Positions 1 through 12,289 of a stretch of DNA of 64,000 nucleotides are shown here, piece by piece. The DNA is taken from positions 3,538,074-3,602,073 of the forward strand of contig JAJEKV010000097.1 of assembly GCA_021234155.1 (NCBI GenBank). Direction: 5' to 3'. The translations under genes and the position numbers were made by a program. The notes under the pieces are model-generated. The model worked only from the letters and a program-made list of their open reading frames with translations, had not been told where the DNA came from and searched no databases. The first letter of the stretch is position 1. Each line of letters begins with the position of its first letter. The stretch comes from Isoetes taiwanensis. Taxonomy: Eukaryota > Streptophyta > Lycopodiopsida > Isoetales > Isoetaceae.

Positions 1-491
1 CATCTATTCATGTTGAAAGCGTTCTTTTGATACAATGCTAGATGAAAAAGCAATATATTTGCTATTTTGAGTTTATTAGAATCCTATGTTAAGTCTTATG
101 TTCTAAATCTTATGTTGAATAATGGAGTAGATAATATGCTAAAATGATATGTTAAAATCGAATTGAGAAAGTTTAACAAGTCAAATTGAGGAAGTTTAAA
201 ATGTCAAAGATTTGATACTTAAAGAGCAAGGAAATTATCGTGCTATAGAACAAATTATCAACATGAAATATGAATGATGGATATGAACTAAATAAGGGAT
301 CTGATGCTTAACATATGATCAATATAAATAGTCTTGATGAGTGAAAATTTATCTTGGGATTAAAATAGATTGAATATGAAATTCCATAGCTTATGTTTAA
401 ATCTGAGATCGATCTGGAAAAGTTTAAAATGATAAAAATATTATGCTATATTGTGAAATTGGCAATGATTATCAAGGTTGCCATCTAGGGT
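1..491. repeat. Direct repeat R1, copy a (cut by window start)
   Basis: This AT-rich stretch matches 4232-4724 almost base for base; the main visible difference is a few bases near position 90. Similarity ends abruptly after the shared CCATCTAGGG. The left end runs off the window, so the true length is unknown. No coding potential is seen. It forms the upstream part of non-coding unit 1. Confidence 0.9.
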
Positions 492-587
492 TGGGACTAA
501 GAAATTAGTTCTCGTCTAATGGTAATGCTTGAAATCATAAGGGGAAGTTTAAAATAATATTATTCCAGGTTTCTTTTTCTTGTTAAT

Positions 588-770
588 GTCACCTCAGGGC
601 AAAAGGATACAATTGGTGATCAGTGATAAACTGAGAGACCCAATGTACCTTTTGGCCCTTGCACATTTACCGTTTTCACGCTAATTGTGTATTGATTGGC
701 TGCAGGTACGGGTTCTCTCCTCTAATTGTCTCTATTTTGCTGTTAGAGTTGGCGTTAACGTGGAATTGGA
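588..770 (+). other. Structured module M, unit 1
   Basis: GAGAGACCC (633-641) can pair with GGGTTCTCTC (710-719, one bulge), and GTACCT (645-650) with AGGTAC (704-709), giving a nested stem. Just upstream, CAGT-GATAA-ACTG forms a small hairpin preceded by GGTGA. The same layout with different stem sequences recurs at 5586-5693 and 8336-8446, and with the same stems at 17.45 and 21.26 kb. This is a probable RNA structure; its function is unknown. Confidence 0.6.
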
Positions 771-1067
771 ATAGATGGATTCGTAAATGGAACAAGCTGC
801 ACTTTGACAGTGACACAGATAAGATATGTATACAAATGTGTTTTATACAAGATGGCAAGTATACTCTCTCGTCTTTTGTACTCTATATATTTTGTACTTG
901 ATTACTACTTGAAAATTAAATGGAAAACTTTATACATTCTTAAGATGGCTATCTGATTTCTTGTATTCTGGATGCAAAACTTTGAAATTGACTAGACTGA
1001 AAAATACTTATTGTGATATAATCTTTATACATCTATTTTGCTATATATGATCATAATTCCAACCAAA

Positions 1068-1198
1068 TAAAGGTTACCTTTGGCTGTGGCTTGGGTTTTA
1101 CCCTTGATGGATATTTGGGAAACATTTACATCTTGAATGGAGCTATATTTTGTATTTATATGCATATATAGTGTAAGTCTAGATGTAAATATGTAAAT
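1068..1198 (+). repeat. Tail block T, unit 1
   Basis: This begins AACCAAATAAAGGTTACC and is closely matched at 6283-6420 (unit 2). It contains the GGGTTTTACCC mini-hairpin and then GTAAGTCTAGATGTAAAT. In other units the equivalent position holds CCTGG-loop-CCAGG followed by GGATAT. It lies about 0.3 kb after module M and directly before a GAA-rich stretch. Confidence 0.6.
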
Positions 1199-1968
1199 AA
1201 GAAGAAAATGTGACTTCCATTAGTTAGAGTCTTCTAACTAGCACAGCTCCACTTTATTTGGTTGATTCTCTGGTTCATCTTTTTAACTTCACATAGATGG
1301 GGTGATGGATTTGAGAATGATTTCAATATCTACGATATTGAAGTTCATATGAGATCTTTTATTTGGGACTAACAATATTCTGTCTCTCATTTCTGATGTA
1401 CAGAAAAAGACTATCTGGATATTGCATCTCTTGAATGCAGGTTATGTGGAGGTTGGAGAACCCCATAATTATGATCTTCAGGCTTAATGGATGTTTCAGA
1501 AAGGCCACAAATATATTGTAAGCTTTTATACATCTATAGCTTCAAAAATTGCCTTTGGTCCATTATGCCAAGGCATGTACTTAAGGACTATTGTGCCTTT
1601 AGTACATCTAAACTTTAAATGCTGCCTGGTCCATTGTGCCAAGGCTTAGAGATTCTGGGTCTATTGAACAGAATACTCTATGTTTCAAGATACTCTATAT
1701 TCGTAAATTGCCTTTGGCCCATTGTGCTAAGGCATGTACTTAGGGCCTATTGTGCCTGTAGTACAACTCAAAATTTAAATAAAGCCTATGGTCCATTGCA
1801 CCAAGGCTTAGAGATTCTGGGTCTAATGAACAGAATGCTCTATGTTTCAAGATTCTAGACAAAGTTACTTTCTTCTGGTGTAAGGAAGTAGGACCCCTCT
1901 TTTTATAGGGGGAGGTCCTACTTTCCTTATAAAAAGAGGTGTCCTACATCCCGAGGGAGGGATTGTGG
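1199..1968 (+). repeat. Block D, unit 1, ending in a hairpin
   Basis: This stretch begins with TGTGACTTCCA after GAAGAAAA, and its last hundred bases match D blocks at 12165-12262 and 18627-18726. It holds internal repeats built on 'GGTCCATTGTGCCAAGGC'-like phrases at about 1555-1850. Near the end, AAGGAAGTAGGACCCC (1882-1897) pairs with the inverted copy ending at 1928. A solo LTR is possible because it starts TGTG, but no clean CA end was seen. Confidence 0.55.
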
Positions 1969-2022
1969 GAGAAGAAGAAGAAGAAGAAGAAGAAGAAGAA
2001 GAAGAAGAAGAAGAAGAAAAGA
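1969..2022 (+). repeat. (GAA)n microsatellite
   Basis: About 16 GAA triplets at the end of block D, followed by GAATATTCTC as in the other GAA tracts of the array. Confidence 0.95.
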
Positions 2023-4231
2023 ATATTCTCTTTGATTCTTCTAATCTCTTTTATATATTGCAAAATAATTCTAATGGAAGATACCAATGGTAGACAGGCA
2101 TAAGTATCTATGACAAAAATGCTATATGGTTATGGAATCTCACTGACAATTGTGTTTATGGATACCTTTTGTAAATGAAAAACTTGATCCTTCCACATTC
2201 TTGATATTTGATGTGGTGTGTTCCAAGTCGTCTAATGGTGTTCAATGGACTAAGTGTGAACAACGTGCATGAGCCATTCCATATGGATGATTCCTTTGAT
2301 TGGAATAAAATATGACCAAAAGGGGACAATGGGGGCTATTATTTTCCTCTAAGGTTGTAGACCCTATGGTAATGGGTCATAAATGGTCCATCCAAAAAGG
2401 CAAAAATGCAAAAAGAAAAATGCAAGAAGACTGATGATTATCTTTAGTTGCAAACATGAATTTATAGCCCAATAAATGCTCTTTGATGGTTCTAAAAATA
2501 GTTTAATGGATGACTTTCACAAGGTGAGAAAATGACAATGGTTATACCAATATTAATGGTTGTACTTGGACAATATTAAAGCAAGGGGAGACGTGACTAT
2601 TTAAAAGAAAACCATGGGTGATGGCAAAAAGCGACATTGGCATTTTATTTAGATTGATATGCTCAATAATATTAAGACAAACTTTGTTTTGAAGAGAGTA
2701 AGTGCCGAAAATCCAACGGCAAGCAACATGCAAGGGCTTTATGCATTTGGGGCTTTTCCCAACATATTTTTAGCGCCCAAAAGGGCCGCCTTTGTGGCTT
2801 GTTGGTTCTGATACCAAAAGCTATGTTGGTTAAGGTGCATATTTTGCATAAGTTTTTGAAATTTTAATTTCTGGCATACTATTGTGAAATTGGGGTCATA
2901 TTTTTTTGGCTCTAACGAACCTCTGGCGCCAAATGCGGCGCCTTCAAGAACTGGTTGTTCACTTCTAAATAGGGCAAAATATCTGAAATAGCTCAAAGAT
3001 CATAGTGCTTGCTTATCTCAGCACAAATCGACTGTACCAAAAGCATGGCTGCGATGTGGGCTTTGTGCTAAAATAAACTGTGGATTTCCAACAGATAGAG
3101 TTAGAACAAGGTATGTATGTGGTTTTGCCCGGACAAGATATAGAAAAGATTTTGCCTGCTATTGCATCTCGGATCTGCATGCATACAGCAAAAATGATGC
3201 AAATATGAATAAAAGGCCAAAAATAAGCTGGTCGGATTTGCTGGATGATCGCAGGCTTGACCTTTTTGTGCCACGTTTTGGAAAGCAGTCACAACTAAGC
3301 CCCGATACATGATATGCAAAAATGGGTTCAGATTTGCTGGTTGAACAGTATTGGAGCCCAAAGCCACTTACATAGACAAGGTTCTAGCTTGGATGAAAAG
3401 CTGAAGAATAAGGCTCTAGCTCTACAAGCTTCGATATTGCAGAAGGATGTCATATAATAGTTGCTCCATATACCACGATATTTCTTGGTCTCTTATTATC
3501 AGGTTTGAATCCTTGTTCATCTGAAAATAATGGGTCTGTATCTCAATATGTTGTTATGGCCACAAAAGGCTTTACTTTGTTATACTTCCTTTCTTGGTGC
3601 TAGCTTAGCAGGCAAAACCAAAAGAATGGCTCTGCAGATGCTTTTGTATACGCTAGGCATGCTAAATAACTTAGCAACATACTTCTTGAGCCTAAATACA
3701 ACCTGGCTGGAGCATTTGAAGATGCTGCGACAGGTCTATAGCTGGTTGTAATATTTTCCTTCTATCTAATCATAGTTCTCCATTGAGCACTGATTTTGGT
3801 CTGTTATAGCAGTCTGGTCTGTGGTCGAATGAAGCAAGATAATGAAGGAAGCTTCTGACAATGGAAAAAGCTTTTGGCATTTATCTGGTTGGAAGGAGCC
3901 AAATTAAGAAATGATTGGCATCGTGATATGCATATGCCATTCTGATTCTCAACTGATCTTGAACTGGAAATATGCTCATATGCTGGATGGCGGCAAGACA
4001 AGACATGATGCTAGATATCTGGACGCTTTTATTCAGGTCAGATCTGATTATTGATGATAGAAATAAAGCAAGATCTTGTTTGGTATTTCCATCCATAAAA
4101 TATTTTCTTATGCTACTTCATTAAGACAAAATTTTAAGTAGGTACAAGCATTGACTTGTATTGCATGCTGGAATGTATTAATGAAGTATTCACTGCTATT
4201 TGCAGTTGATATCTTGATGTATTTGTGCATT
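2023..4231. other. Non-coding interval between units 1 and 2
   Basis: No convincing gene is seen. Short ORFs on both strands have no recognisable motif. A primer-binding-site-like string occurs on the minus strand near 2808-2819 (TGGTATCAGAAC), next to a 'GCGCC' rich patch, which hints at retroelement ancestry, but no LTRs can be drawn around it. Confidence 0.5.
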
Positions 4232-4724
4232 CATCTATTCATGTTGAAAGCGTTCTTTTGATACAATGCTAGATGAAAAAGCAATATATTTGCTATTTTG
4301 AGTTTATTAGAATCCTATGTTCTGAATCTTATGTTCTAAATCTTATGTTGAATAATGGAGTAGATCATATGCTAAAATGATATGTTAAAATCGAATTGAG
4401 AAAGTTTAACAAGTCAAATTGAGGAAGTTTAAAATGTCAAAGATTTGATACTTAAAGAGCAAGGAAATTATCGTGCTATAGAACAAATTATCAACATGAA
4501 ATATGAATGATGGATATGAACTAAATAAGGGATCTGATGCTTAACATATGATCAATATAAATAGTCTTGATGAGTGAAAATTTATCTTGGGATTAAAATA
4601 GATTGAATATGAAATTCCATAGCTTATGTTTAAATCTGAGATCGATCTGGAAAAGTTTAAAATGATAAAAATATTATGCTATATTGTGAAATTGGCAATG
4701 ATTATCAAGGTTGCCATCTAGGGT
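4232..4724. repeat. Direct repeat R1, copy b
   Basis: Second copy of 1-491. After the shared CCATCTAGGG the two copies have unrelated right flanks, so the repeat has been joined to two different downstream sequences. Confidence 0.9.
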
Positions 4725-4994
4725 ATGGCGGATCCTAAATTACTGGAATTAAAGCAGGGATAAATGAAAGAATGGACGTTAAGATAAGTTGTAGATAAGC
4801 TTTGTAATTTTTTAGAGATAATTATTAACCTCTTGAACAATCTATGGACTAATCATGGAGCTTTAATATAACAGTTAAGATGCTAAATATGATCTGAAAT
4901 AAAGTGTAGCTTAGGCATTGCCTAAACTGGGCGCGCATGCAATAGATTCGGCATGTGCCATGCCTTGTGCATGTAGCTTTTATTAACATTTTTT

Positions 4995-5087
4995 AGCACT
5001 CTGGATGCTGGCGGATACTGAGTGATGTCACATGATGTTTCAGCACACTGGATGCTGGCGGATAATGAGTGGTGTCACATGATGTTA
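4995..5087 (+). repeat. Tandem repeat, about 45 bp x 2
   Basis: Two adjacent copies of a unit containing CTGGATGCTGGCGGATA and GTGTCACATGATGTT. They differ at a few positions. Confidence 0.8.
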
Positions 5088-5585
5088 CTAACATGGTTTT
5101 ATGCTATGAACTATTGAGTAGAACAGGGGAAGAATGAGATAGTTTCATAGACCTTAGGATAGTCTAAGCCATCTTGCTGGCCTTTAGAACAGTCAGGTGG
5201 TGTGGTAAGTGGCATGCACTGAATAGATTGAGGTAAAATGGCAGGAGGCAGGGGACAGCAATTACAATGGTGTCTCCTTCGATTATAATTCTTGTATGAT
5301 GGCTCAAGATGATACCAATATATGTTGATTACTTTATGCTAAATTAACTCCTCTAACAGGCCAGGGCATACAATATAGTATTCCTTAGGATAAGCTGAGT
5401 CCTACCATTGATTTTCTATGGCTAAGCAGATATTTGTCCCTGGTTTATACATGATGCAATGATTTATAGACTCTAATATGCTGGGGTAAGCAGCATTACA
5501 TCTGAATTTTGAGAAAGCTTTGGATCACCTACTGTAAAGGGTGAACTGATAGATCTATATGTGGTTACAAAATTTGATAAGGATA

Positions 5586-5693
5586 GGTGAAGGGCGAAGA
5601 GCCATGATGTCTTATAGCTTACCTGTCACTCCTCTCCTCATTACCATTATTATGCTAATGTTGGTCTGTTTGGGTGCAGGTAACCGAGACATC
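5586..5693 (+). other. Structured module M, unit 2
   Basis: GATGTCT (5606-5612) pairs perfectly with AGACATC (5687-5693), and TTACCTG (5619-5625) with CAGGTAA (5677-5683). GGTGA (5586-5590) precedes a GGC-GAAGA-GCC mini-hairpin (5593-5603). The outer helix differs in sequence from units 1 and 3 but keeps its pairing, which supports a real structure. Confidence 0.65.
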
Positions 5694-6282
5694 ATCTCCT
5701 ATTCTTTGTTGTTAAAGTTCTATTGCTGTTTTATGGAGACTACAATCTGAAATCGTACTGTGGAGTTCCTATGAATGGAATAATACGTTTTTGGTGAGAT
5801 CCTTCCATAATGTGAATGTCACCAGCAAGAACTTGGATTATTATAACAGATAGGCTACTGTTGAGCTACTGTTGAGCTGTTATTAGAATGTGTGGATCTT
5901 TAAATTGCTGTTTAGATGCTTATTTGGAAATAAAATATGAAAAGTCTAAGATGAATTCCGATTACTATTTTACAACAGTATAGGAAACATGAATCATGTA
6001 TGAAATGGTTTAATATGAATGAAAAATGTTGTATTGAGTAACTTTGCATTTGTACATAATCCAACATGACAGTTATCCTTTGTTAACAGCCTTATAATTT
6101 GCAAAGAACGAGAAATAAGATCTAAACTTTATAAGTTTTTTAAAAAAACAATCTACATGGTGATTTGACAGGAAAGGAACTGATAAATTATGCTGATACC
6201 TTGTAATTTTTAAACATATGTAGTAATTATATGTTAATGTTTACCTTTACACGTTTTCATGATGTTTTAGATGCTAAAATAC

Positions 6283-6418
6283 AACCAAATAAAGGTTACC
6301 TTTTGGCTGTGGCTTGGGTTTTACCCTTGATGGATATGGGGCTAAGTTTACATCCTGAACGGAACTGTATGTTTGCATTTGAATGCATGTATAGTGTAAG
6401 TCTAGATGTAAATTTGTA

Positions 6419-6420
<2 letters not shown>
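6283..6420 (+). repeat. Tail block T, unit 2
   Basis: Close match to 1068-1198. It runs straight into the long GAA tract, with no D block here. Confidence 0.65.
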
Positions 6421-6449
<29 letters not shown>

Positions 6450-6582
6450 AAGAAGAAGAAGAAGAAGAAGAAGAAGAAGAAGAAGAAGAAGAAGAAGAAG
6501 AAGAAGAAGAAGAAGAAGAAGAAGAAGAAGAAGAAGAAGAAGAAGAAGAAGAAGAAGAAGAAGAAGAAGAAGAAGAAGAAGA
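6420..6582 (+). repeat. Long (GAA)n microsatellite
   Basis: An uninterrupted GAA run of about 54 triplets, the longest in the window. The lysine or leucine runs it would encode are artefacts of the repeat. Confidence 0.97.
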
Positions 6583-7427
6583 AATATGTGAATTATGGGA
6601 GTTTGCAAATGGCTCATGGACTTGAAGGCAAAATTTTTTTTTTTTGCTAAAGATGTGTTAGGGGCATGGCTTTATGGAATAAGATTATATTTTAATATTT
6701 TAAATTGGTGCATACAATGGCGGATCTAAAAGGATAAATATGCTCTATTTGACCTATGGGTAGTTAGTATTTTATGTCTACACATTGTATTATCTTACTT
6801 ATGGGGTACGTATACTAGTAATAATGACACCATGGACCAATGCACTTATGATGGAAAGGCTAAAAGCTATGGGTACCATTGTGTAAGATATGGAATTAAT
6901 TATGGTAATTATTACCATGGTCTTGGGTGGAGCATTATGGGAAAGAAAAATCTTGGGTCTTCAATATTAATTGTTGGGTGCATCATTATGAGACTTAAAG
7001 TCCAAGCAAATGGCTTGGAGAAAAGCCAATGGCTTGGAGAAAAGCCGATTGCTTTATATGTAGACCATAGAAATAGATATTCCATGTAGGGTTTCTTTAA
7101 GCACTAAATGCTTTGCCCTAAAAATGCTTATAAGCAAATGCGATTGTGTTTGGCCGAAAGCATGCCCTATTTTCCAGACCAAATGTCGAAGCTCTTTTGT
7201 TAGTGCGCTTGGCAGTTACGTCCGCCGGCCTAGCTAGTAAGGGCGCCGGATTATGGTCAAGGCTGGTGCAGGTGAGCCGCTGGCATTCAAGGCATATTTG
7301 GTGGGAAAATCTATCCAGAATATGTGCTTGCATACGTGGCAGTTCTATTTATACAGAAGGGCGTTTATTCTAAAATGCCCGCTCTGATTATTTCTGGTGC
7401 TGAGCATAGGCAAACTGCTTAAAGATC

Positions 7428-7587
7428 ATGCCTAAAGGTGTCTATGCTAGAGGGCCGGGAAAGAAGAGCAAAGCTCAAGAGGCGGGCAACGGACCTCCAC
7501 GAAAATTTGGGAAGGCAAACTTTGGAAAGAAGATTAACAATAGTACGGTGCAGCAAGCTGGGCCTGGAGGCACTAACAAACAGGTTT
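7428..7587 (+). CDS. Possible small basic exon, unknown function
   Basis: An ATG opens a lysine/glycine-rich frame beginning MPKGVYARGPGKKSKAQ and running to about KINNSTVQQAGPGGTNKQ, where CAG|GTTTTTATATGG offers a splice donor. I recognise no family. The G+C-rich, basic composition stands out from the AT-rich flanks and suggests an exon or an exon fragment carried by a mobile element. No downstream exon could be identified, so this is weak. Confidence 0.25.
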
Positions 7588-8335
7588 TTATATGGATTTG
7601 TCCTAAGTCTATTGATTTTAAGAGGTTAAGTTGAATGTTGGAACAATAAAATATGGGTTTTTGTCAGGATAAGTAGAGCAAAATATGATGGGATCTTACA
7701 TGGCTTGCAAGGAATAAACAGTAGCTAATACCATAATGTAGTTATGAGAAGGAAGTTGTAGTCGTTTGGAACATTTAGATTATTATGACTGCATAAAAAA
7801 CAGGAAGACATGTGGATGAATGAGAGAGATAGATGGATGCATGATTTAATGGGAGTCCTTAAGGCATAGTAAAGAAGTGGAAAGCGGCAGCTTAAGGGAG
7901 ATACATAGATCTGGATTTATGATGAATAAGGCTGACTGGTAGTGATAAATGGTTCATGTATTTGCTAAAATAGTAGTTAGATAAATGGTTAAAAGTTTCT
8001 GGAAAAAGGCTTATTGCTGGTATGTGAGCAGATTTGGTAAAGGCTTTTAGTATGGCTTGGGGCAGGAATATATGAGCAGAGGATGCGCTATGGCTTACAA
8101 AGTTAAACAGAAATAACTTAGGGGATGTGGACGTTGTATGCAGGATCAACATATGGGATGCGATGTGCATTTCGGTTTTGTTAGATTCTTATTTTGGCTG
8201 TTAGATTAGACTTCAGGGCATAATAAGGCTGAAAATGAGCCATGAAGTCTTAATATATTTGTTTCATAGCTGAGAGTTTACATTCGCTTATATTGTGATT
8301 AACAAGCTGATCTTAGCATCAGGCTTTAACAAATA

Positions 8336-8446
8336 GGTGAAGGGCGAAGAGCCGTGTAGTTTAAAAGCTTACCTGACGTCCCTTGCACTGTTACCATGTA
8401 TTTGCTAACTAGTGTAATGTTTGGATGCAGGTAACCTGAACTACAC
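8336..8446 (+). other. Structured module M, unit 3
   Basis: GTGTAGTT (8354-8361) pairs perfectly with AACTACAC (8439-8446), and TTACCTG (8369-8375) with CAGGTAA (8428-8434). GGTGA plus the GGC-GAAGA-GCC hairpin precede it, as in unit 2. The outer helix is different in every base-pair run from unit 2, yet it is still complementary. Confidence 0.65.
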
Positions 8447-9062
8447 CTCCTAGGAGTTGAAGTATGTTGGTTCGTTCCATGTCTCACTGATTGGAGCAAA
8501 AATGGAGCTCCAAAAATATAATTGGTGAGATCATTTCAATAAATGATTCAAGCGGAGTGTACTGCACAGATAACAGGTTTTTTAAAACACTTGTCTTCTA
8601 AAAAATATATCATTTGGCTGGTATTATTATGAATCAGACTCAAGGAATTTAGCTAAGATGAATATCTCTGATGATTTGAAACAGATAAGCTTAAGGTAGA
8701 TATCAGTCATAATAATAGGAAAAATAGCTAATAGGATGGATAAAATACTGAAATAAATACTCTTATGTTGATGACCAGTATTATAATATAATTATTTCCT
8801 GTTTAGGAAGATGTCATTATGCTTATAAGATACGTATACAGTTTAACTAATGTAATTATGATGATAATAGTATCGAGTGTAGATACATATTCAATGAATG
8901 GGTATAGAAACAAGGGGAAAATATTTGTATGTAGATATTGCAGGTGGAGTGAAAGTTGGTGGAAATGGAAAAACATGAATGCAATAGGTTCCTGGACTTG
9001 ATAATACATAGATGAGTCTACTAAGGATATATTCATATAAATATAGGACAAAAATGTGAAAT

Positions 9063-9178
9063 TGTGGCCTGGGTTAAAATCCAGGGCAGATATGTGAGTC
9101 GTGTCTTTGCCTTGTTTGAAAGCTGTTAATGTAAATTTGTTTACATAATATAGTGAGTAATATAGGTAAAGATAAATC
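9063..9178 (+). repeat. Tail block T, unit 3
   Basis: Contains CCTGG-loop-CCAGG followed by GCAGATATG, then ATGTAAA-TTTG-TTTACAT (a perfect small hairpin), and ends at a GAA tract. It is related to the tails at 11.66, 14.74, 18.05 and 21.87 kb. Confidence 0.6.
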
Positions 9179-9207
9179 GAAGAAGAAGAAGAAGAAGAAG
9201 AAGAAGA

Positions 9208-11780
9208 AGAGAATATTCTCTCTAGATTTTTGAGTCTTAAGATGAGTTTTTATGAATTTTGCTGCTAGGCATGGTTGTTCTTATAAGGGTCCTAAGGAGA
9301 TGAAATATCTTTCAAATCCATGATTTGGAACTATGAAAACTATTCATTTATATCATAATATAAAATATGGTCTACATGGTTTAAATATGGGCCATATGAT
9401 TTAATGGTCACAATGGTTAGGATATGGAATATTGTTGCATTTGGGAAAGTCTATGCAAAATGATTTGTGGGCTTGCAAAAGTGGCTAAGATGTGGTAACT
9501 CACGAAATTCCTTTGGGTATTTAAATTGGGATTTTCAACTTCGTTTCTTTTTTGAAAGTGTGCATGTTTGCCACATATTGTCTTTATCTTTAAGAAAAAT
9601 GTACTATTTACGAACCATTTGATGCTATGCTTTTATTATGTGATCACAATATGACTTGGCTACCGGTTTGGGAACCAATTACAAAGTTATTTCGAGGTAA
9701 CAAGTTTACGGCTCTTATAGAAAAGTTGGCTCTTATTTGAGTTCTATTTCACGAATACATGAGTTTGGTTCTCAAAAAATGTCTCCATACTTGTCACATG
9801 TGATAAATTGACGAGAGTCCATTTATACATTTATTTTGCCTTGTAATATTTGGTGCTTTAGCTAGAAACTCATCTGTGTGTTCTGGCGCCAAACGAATCT
9901 TTCTTAAGAGGAATATTGAGTAAAGGGCAAAAGCCCTTTAGGGTTTCACGGTTTAGATCCATGCTGCTAACAGAAGACCTTCTTTAGACGATTTCGGCTA
10001 TCTGCAGGTCACTTTGTATACTGGAGGCTTGTAATAGCAGATCTTTCCGATTGATGCTGGAGCCTAAGATAGCAATACAGTAAATGGTTGCTACAAATTG
10101 ATGCCTTAAAGTGGATCGATGCTGTGTTAAGGCTGGTTGAAATGCTCTTGGATAGAGTCTACTAATTATCATGGCCAGTTTGCAAGTATATGGAGAATGC
10201 TCTATGAGCTATGGACGGATACATGGAATTCAAAATAGTTCATTTAAAGCAATTTCGGCTGAAGAATCTTTGCTGAAACTTAAAACCTGTGTGGTTGTAT
10301 CAGGAAGAAACCATGCAATAGCGGACATACAGATGCAGTTGTAGCGATTAAGAGTGTCGTTGCTGCTCTAGTATTTAGTTGCCCGATATCTGGTAATGTT
10401 TAATAGCATTTTTGTTGATATCTCAGAGCCGAAACAGGGCAAATGTGACCTGGGTTTATCCATTTCGAATATAAGAAGATGCTGGATATTGCTGGTGATT
10501 TTTGCCTGCATACATACAAATATCTATGCCACAGGCTGGAAAGATCTGTGCCCAAGCATAATAGCAACCGATGCATGGTCCATTTGAAGCAAGGTCTTGT
10601 AAAGCTTGGCCAATGAAGCAAGGCTGTATGCCTATAGAAGAGATGGCCGTGGAAGCATATTGCTGGTCGAAATGGGTTGCTAGACCCATATGAATGGGAA
10701 CTCTGTTGTGACAAATAAAAAACTATCTGTAGAAACAATTTCTTAGCTGTGCTTTAGCTATGGACGAAATACTAAGGTGATATTACTAGGCATCCGCTTG
10801 TTCTCTTTCCAGTGCGAAGACAGATAGGAAGAGCTTGTTTACTATGACAAAAGTTGCTGGCCATTGTGCTTTTGCTGAATAGATTTTGTGATCCAAAAGT
10901 GGCTGGCTGTAGATTGTTCTTGCAAGCTGATTTACTGAATGATGCTTACTTTATGCTATTTTGGCTGGAAGACTTGTGCCGATACATAATATCAAGGACT
11001 CAAATACCAAATACATGTAATCAGGTTTGAGTTGATGCTTTAGATTTGGTCTTTGATCTGGTGATTTTGAAATTGTTCTGAACTTTGGAAATGGCAATGG
11101 TGATATGATTCACTGCCATGACAAAGATGATATGATTCATGCTCATGCTAATGATTATGCAGTGGCTTTGGTGCCAAACTATTATCTGCAAGTATTACAT
11201 AGGCTTGATGGCAATAAATTTATGATGCAGGCCAGATAGACCAAGAACTCAGGCTGCCAATGGTGGAAGCTGGGTGACGTAGACATGATCATGCAATGCT
11301 AGATTGCAACTACAATACTAGGTGGACGAACTTTCTAAAGGTACGGGTTCTCTCCTCTAATTGTCTCCATTTTGCTGTTAGAGTTGGCGTTAACGCAGAA
11401 GAGGATGGAATATGCTACATCAAGATTCAAAGTTTACTTTACACTTCATACTTTCAAATTCAAGTTGTAAGATTTAAGTTAAGATTTAAGTTTATAGTTG
11501 TAAGATTGATTACCTTATACTTTTAAATTCAAAAATGTTATGTACAAATTGGATATGCTAATATGGAAATGATGATATGAATTATTTTACTCAAGATTTT
11601 TATTTTTGGATATATTTTTCAATATAGTAAATTATATGGGCTAAAGTTTGTAGAGTGCCTGATGTGGCCTGGCCTAAAAAACCAGGGTGGATATTGGGAT
11701 AAGTGATCTTGCCTTGAACAAGGTTCTTTTAATGTAATTGTTTACATAATGTGGATCGTAGTCTTGGCAAGAACATGTAC
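9208..11780. repeat. 2.6-kb direct repeat B, copy 1
   Basis: Nearly identical to 12290-14855. It is bounded on the left by a GAA tract (9178-9209) and on the right by GAAGAAGAAA. It carries the 3' half of module M (AGGTACGGGTTCTCTC at about 11339) and a T block at 11661-11780. No coding gene is evident: the short ORFs in it are not conserved in any recognisable family. Local differences from copy 2 cluster at CAG/CTG positions. Confidence 0.92.
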
Positions 11781-12261
11781 GAAGAAGAAATCGTGACTTC
11801 CACTTGCTTTGGAGATATCCGCAAACGATCACTTCTACAAACCAAAGTTAGTTTGAATATTATTGCTTTTGGACAGTAAAATAGGTTCTGCTACCATATG
11901 CTATGGTAAATGGCCCATAGCCTATTATGATATTGTGTTTTATACTATATCAGGCTGTCCATGGTACTTAAGGCCCACTGTGCCTCATGTACTTCAAGAT
12001 TTTAAAACCCTGACATTTTGTTGGGTCTTGAACTAGTCCATTGTCTAGTTCTTGAATTATCTGCTATTGCGGATATGGTATTTGGTCCAATGCACCTTAT
12101 ACTAATAAGATAAAGATGATATAATAATTTGATGCTGATTGAAAGATTCTTTGAATCTGTTTTTCTTCTGGTGTAAGGAAGTAGGACCCCTCTTTTTATG
12201 GGGGGGTCCTACTTTCCTTATAAAAAGAGGTGTCCTACATCCCGAGGGAGGGATTGTGGGA
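11781..12261 (+). repeat. Block D between the two B copies
   Basis: Starts GAAGAAGAAATCGTGACTTCC and ends in the hairpin AAGGAAGTAGGACCCC/inverted copy at 12175-12219, followed by GGGATTGTGGGA and GAA. It is homologous to D at 18175-18725 and, at its end, to 1872-1968. So B-D-B has the shape of long terminal repeats around a 0.5-kb core. Confidence 0.65.
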
Positions 12262-12289
12262 GAAGAAGAAGAAGAAGAAGAAGAAGAAG

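Noticed and set aside
6231-6650. Poly-lysine (plus) and poly-leucine (minus) ORFs
   Set aside because: These are translations of the GAA microsatellite; they have no gene context.
9880-9900. TCTGGCGCCAAACG as a tRNA-Lys type primer site
   Set aside because: Only TGGCGCC matches, and there is no LTR end next to it.
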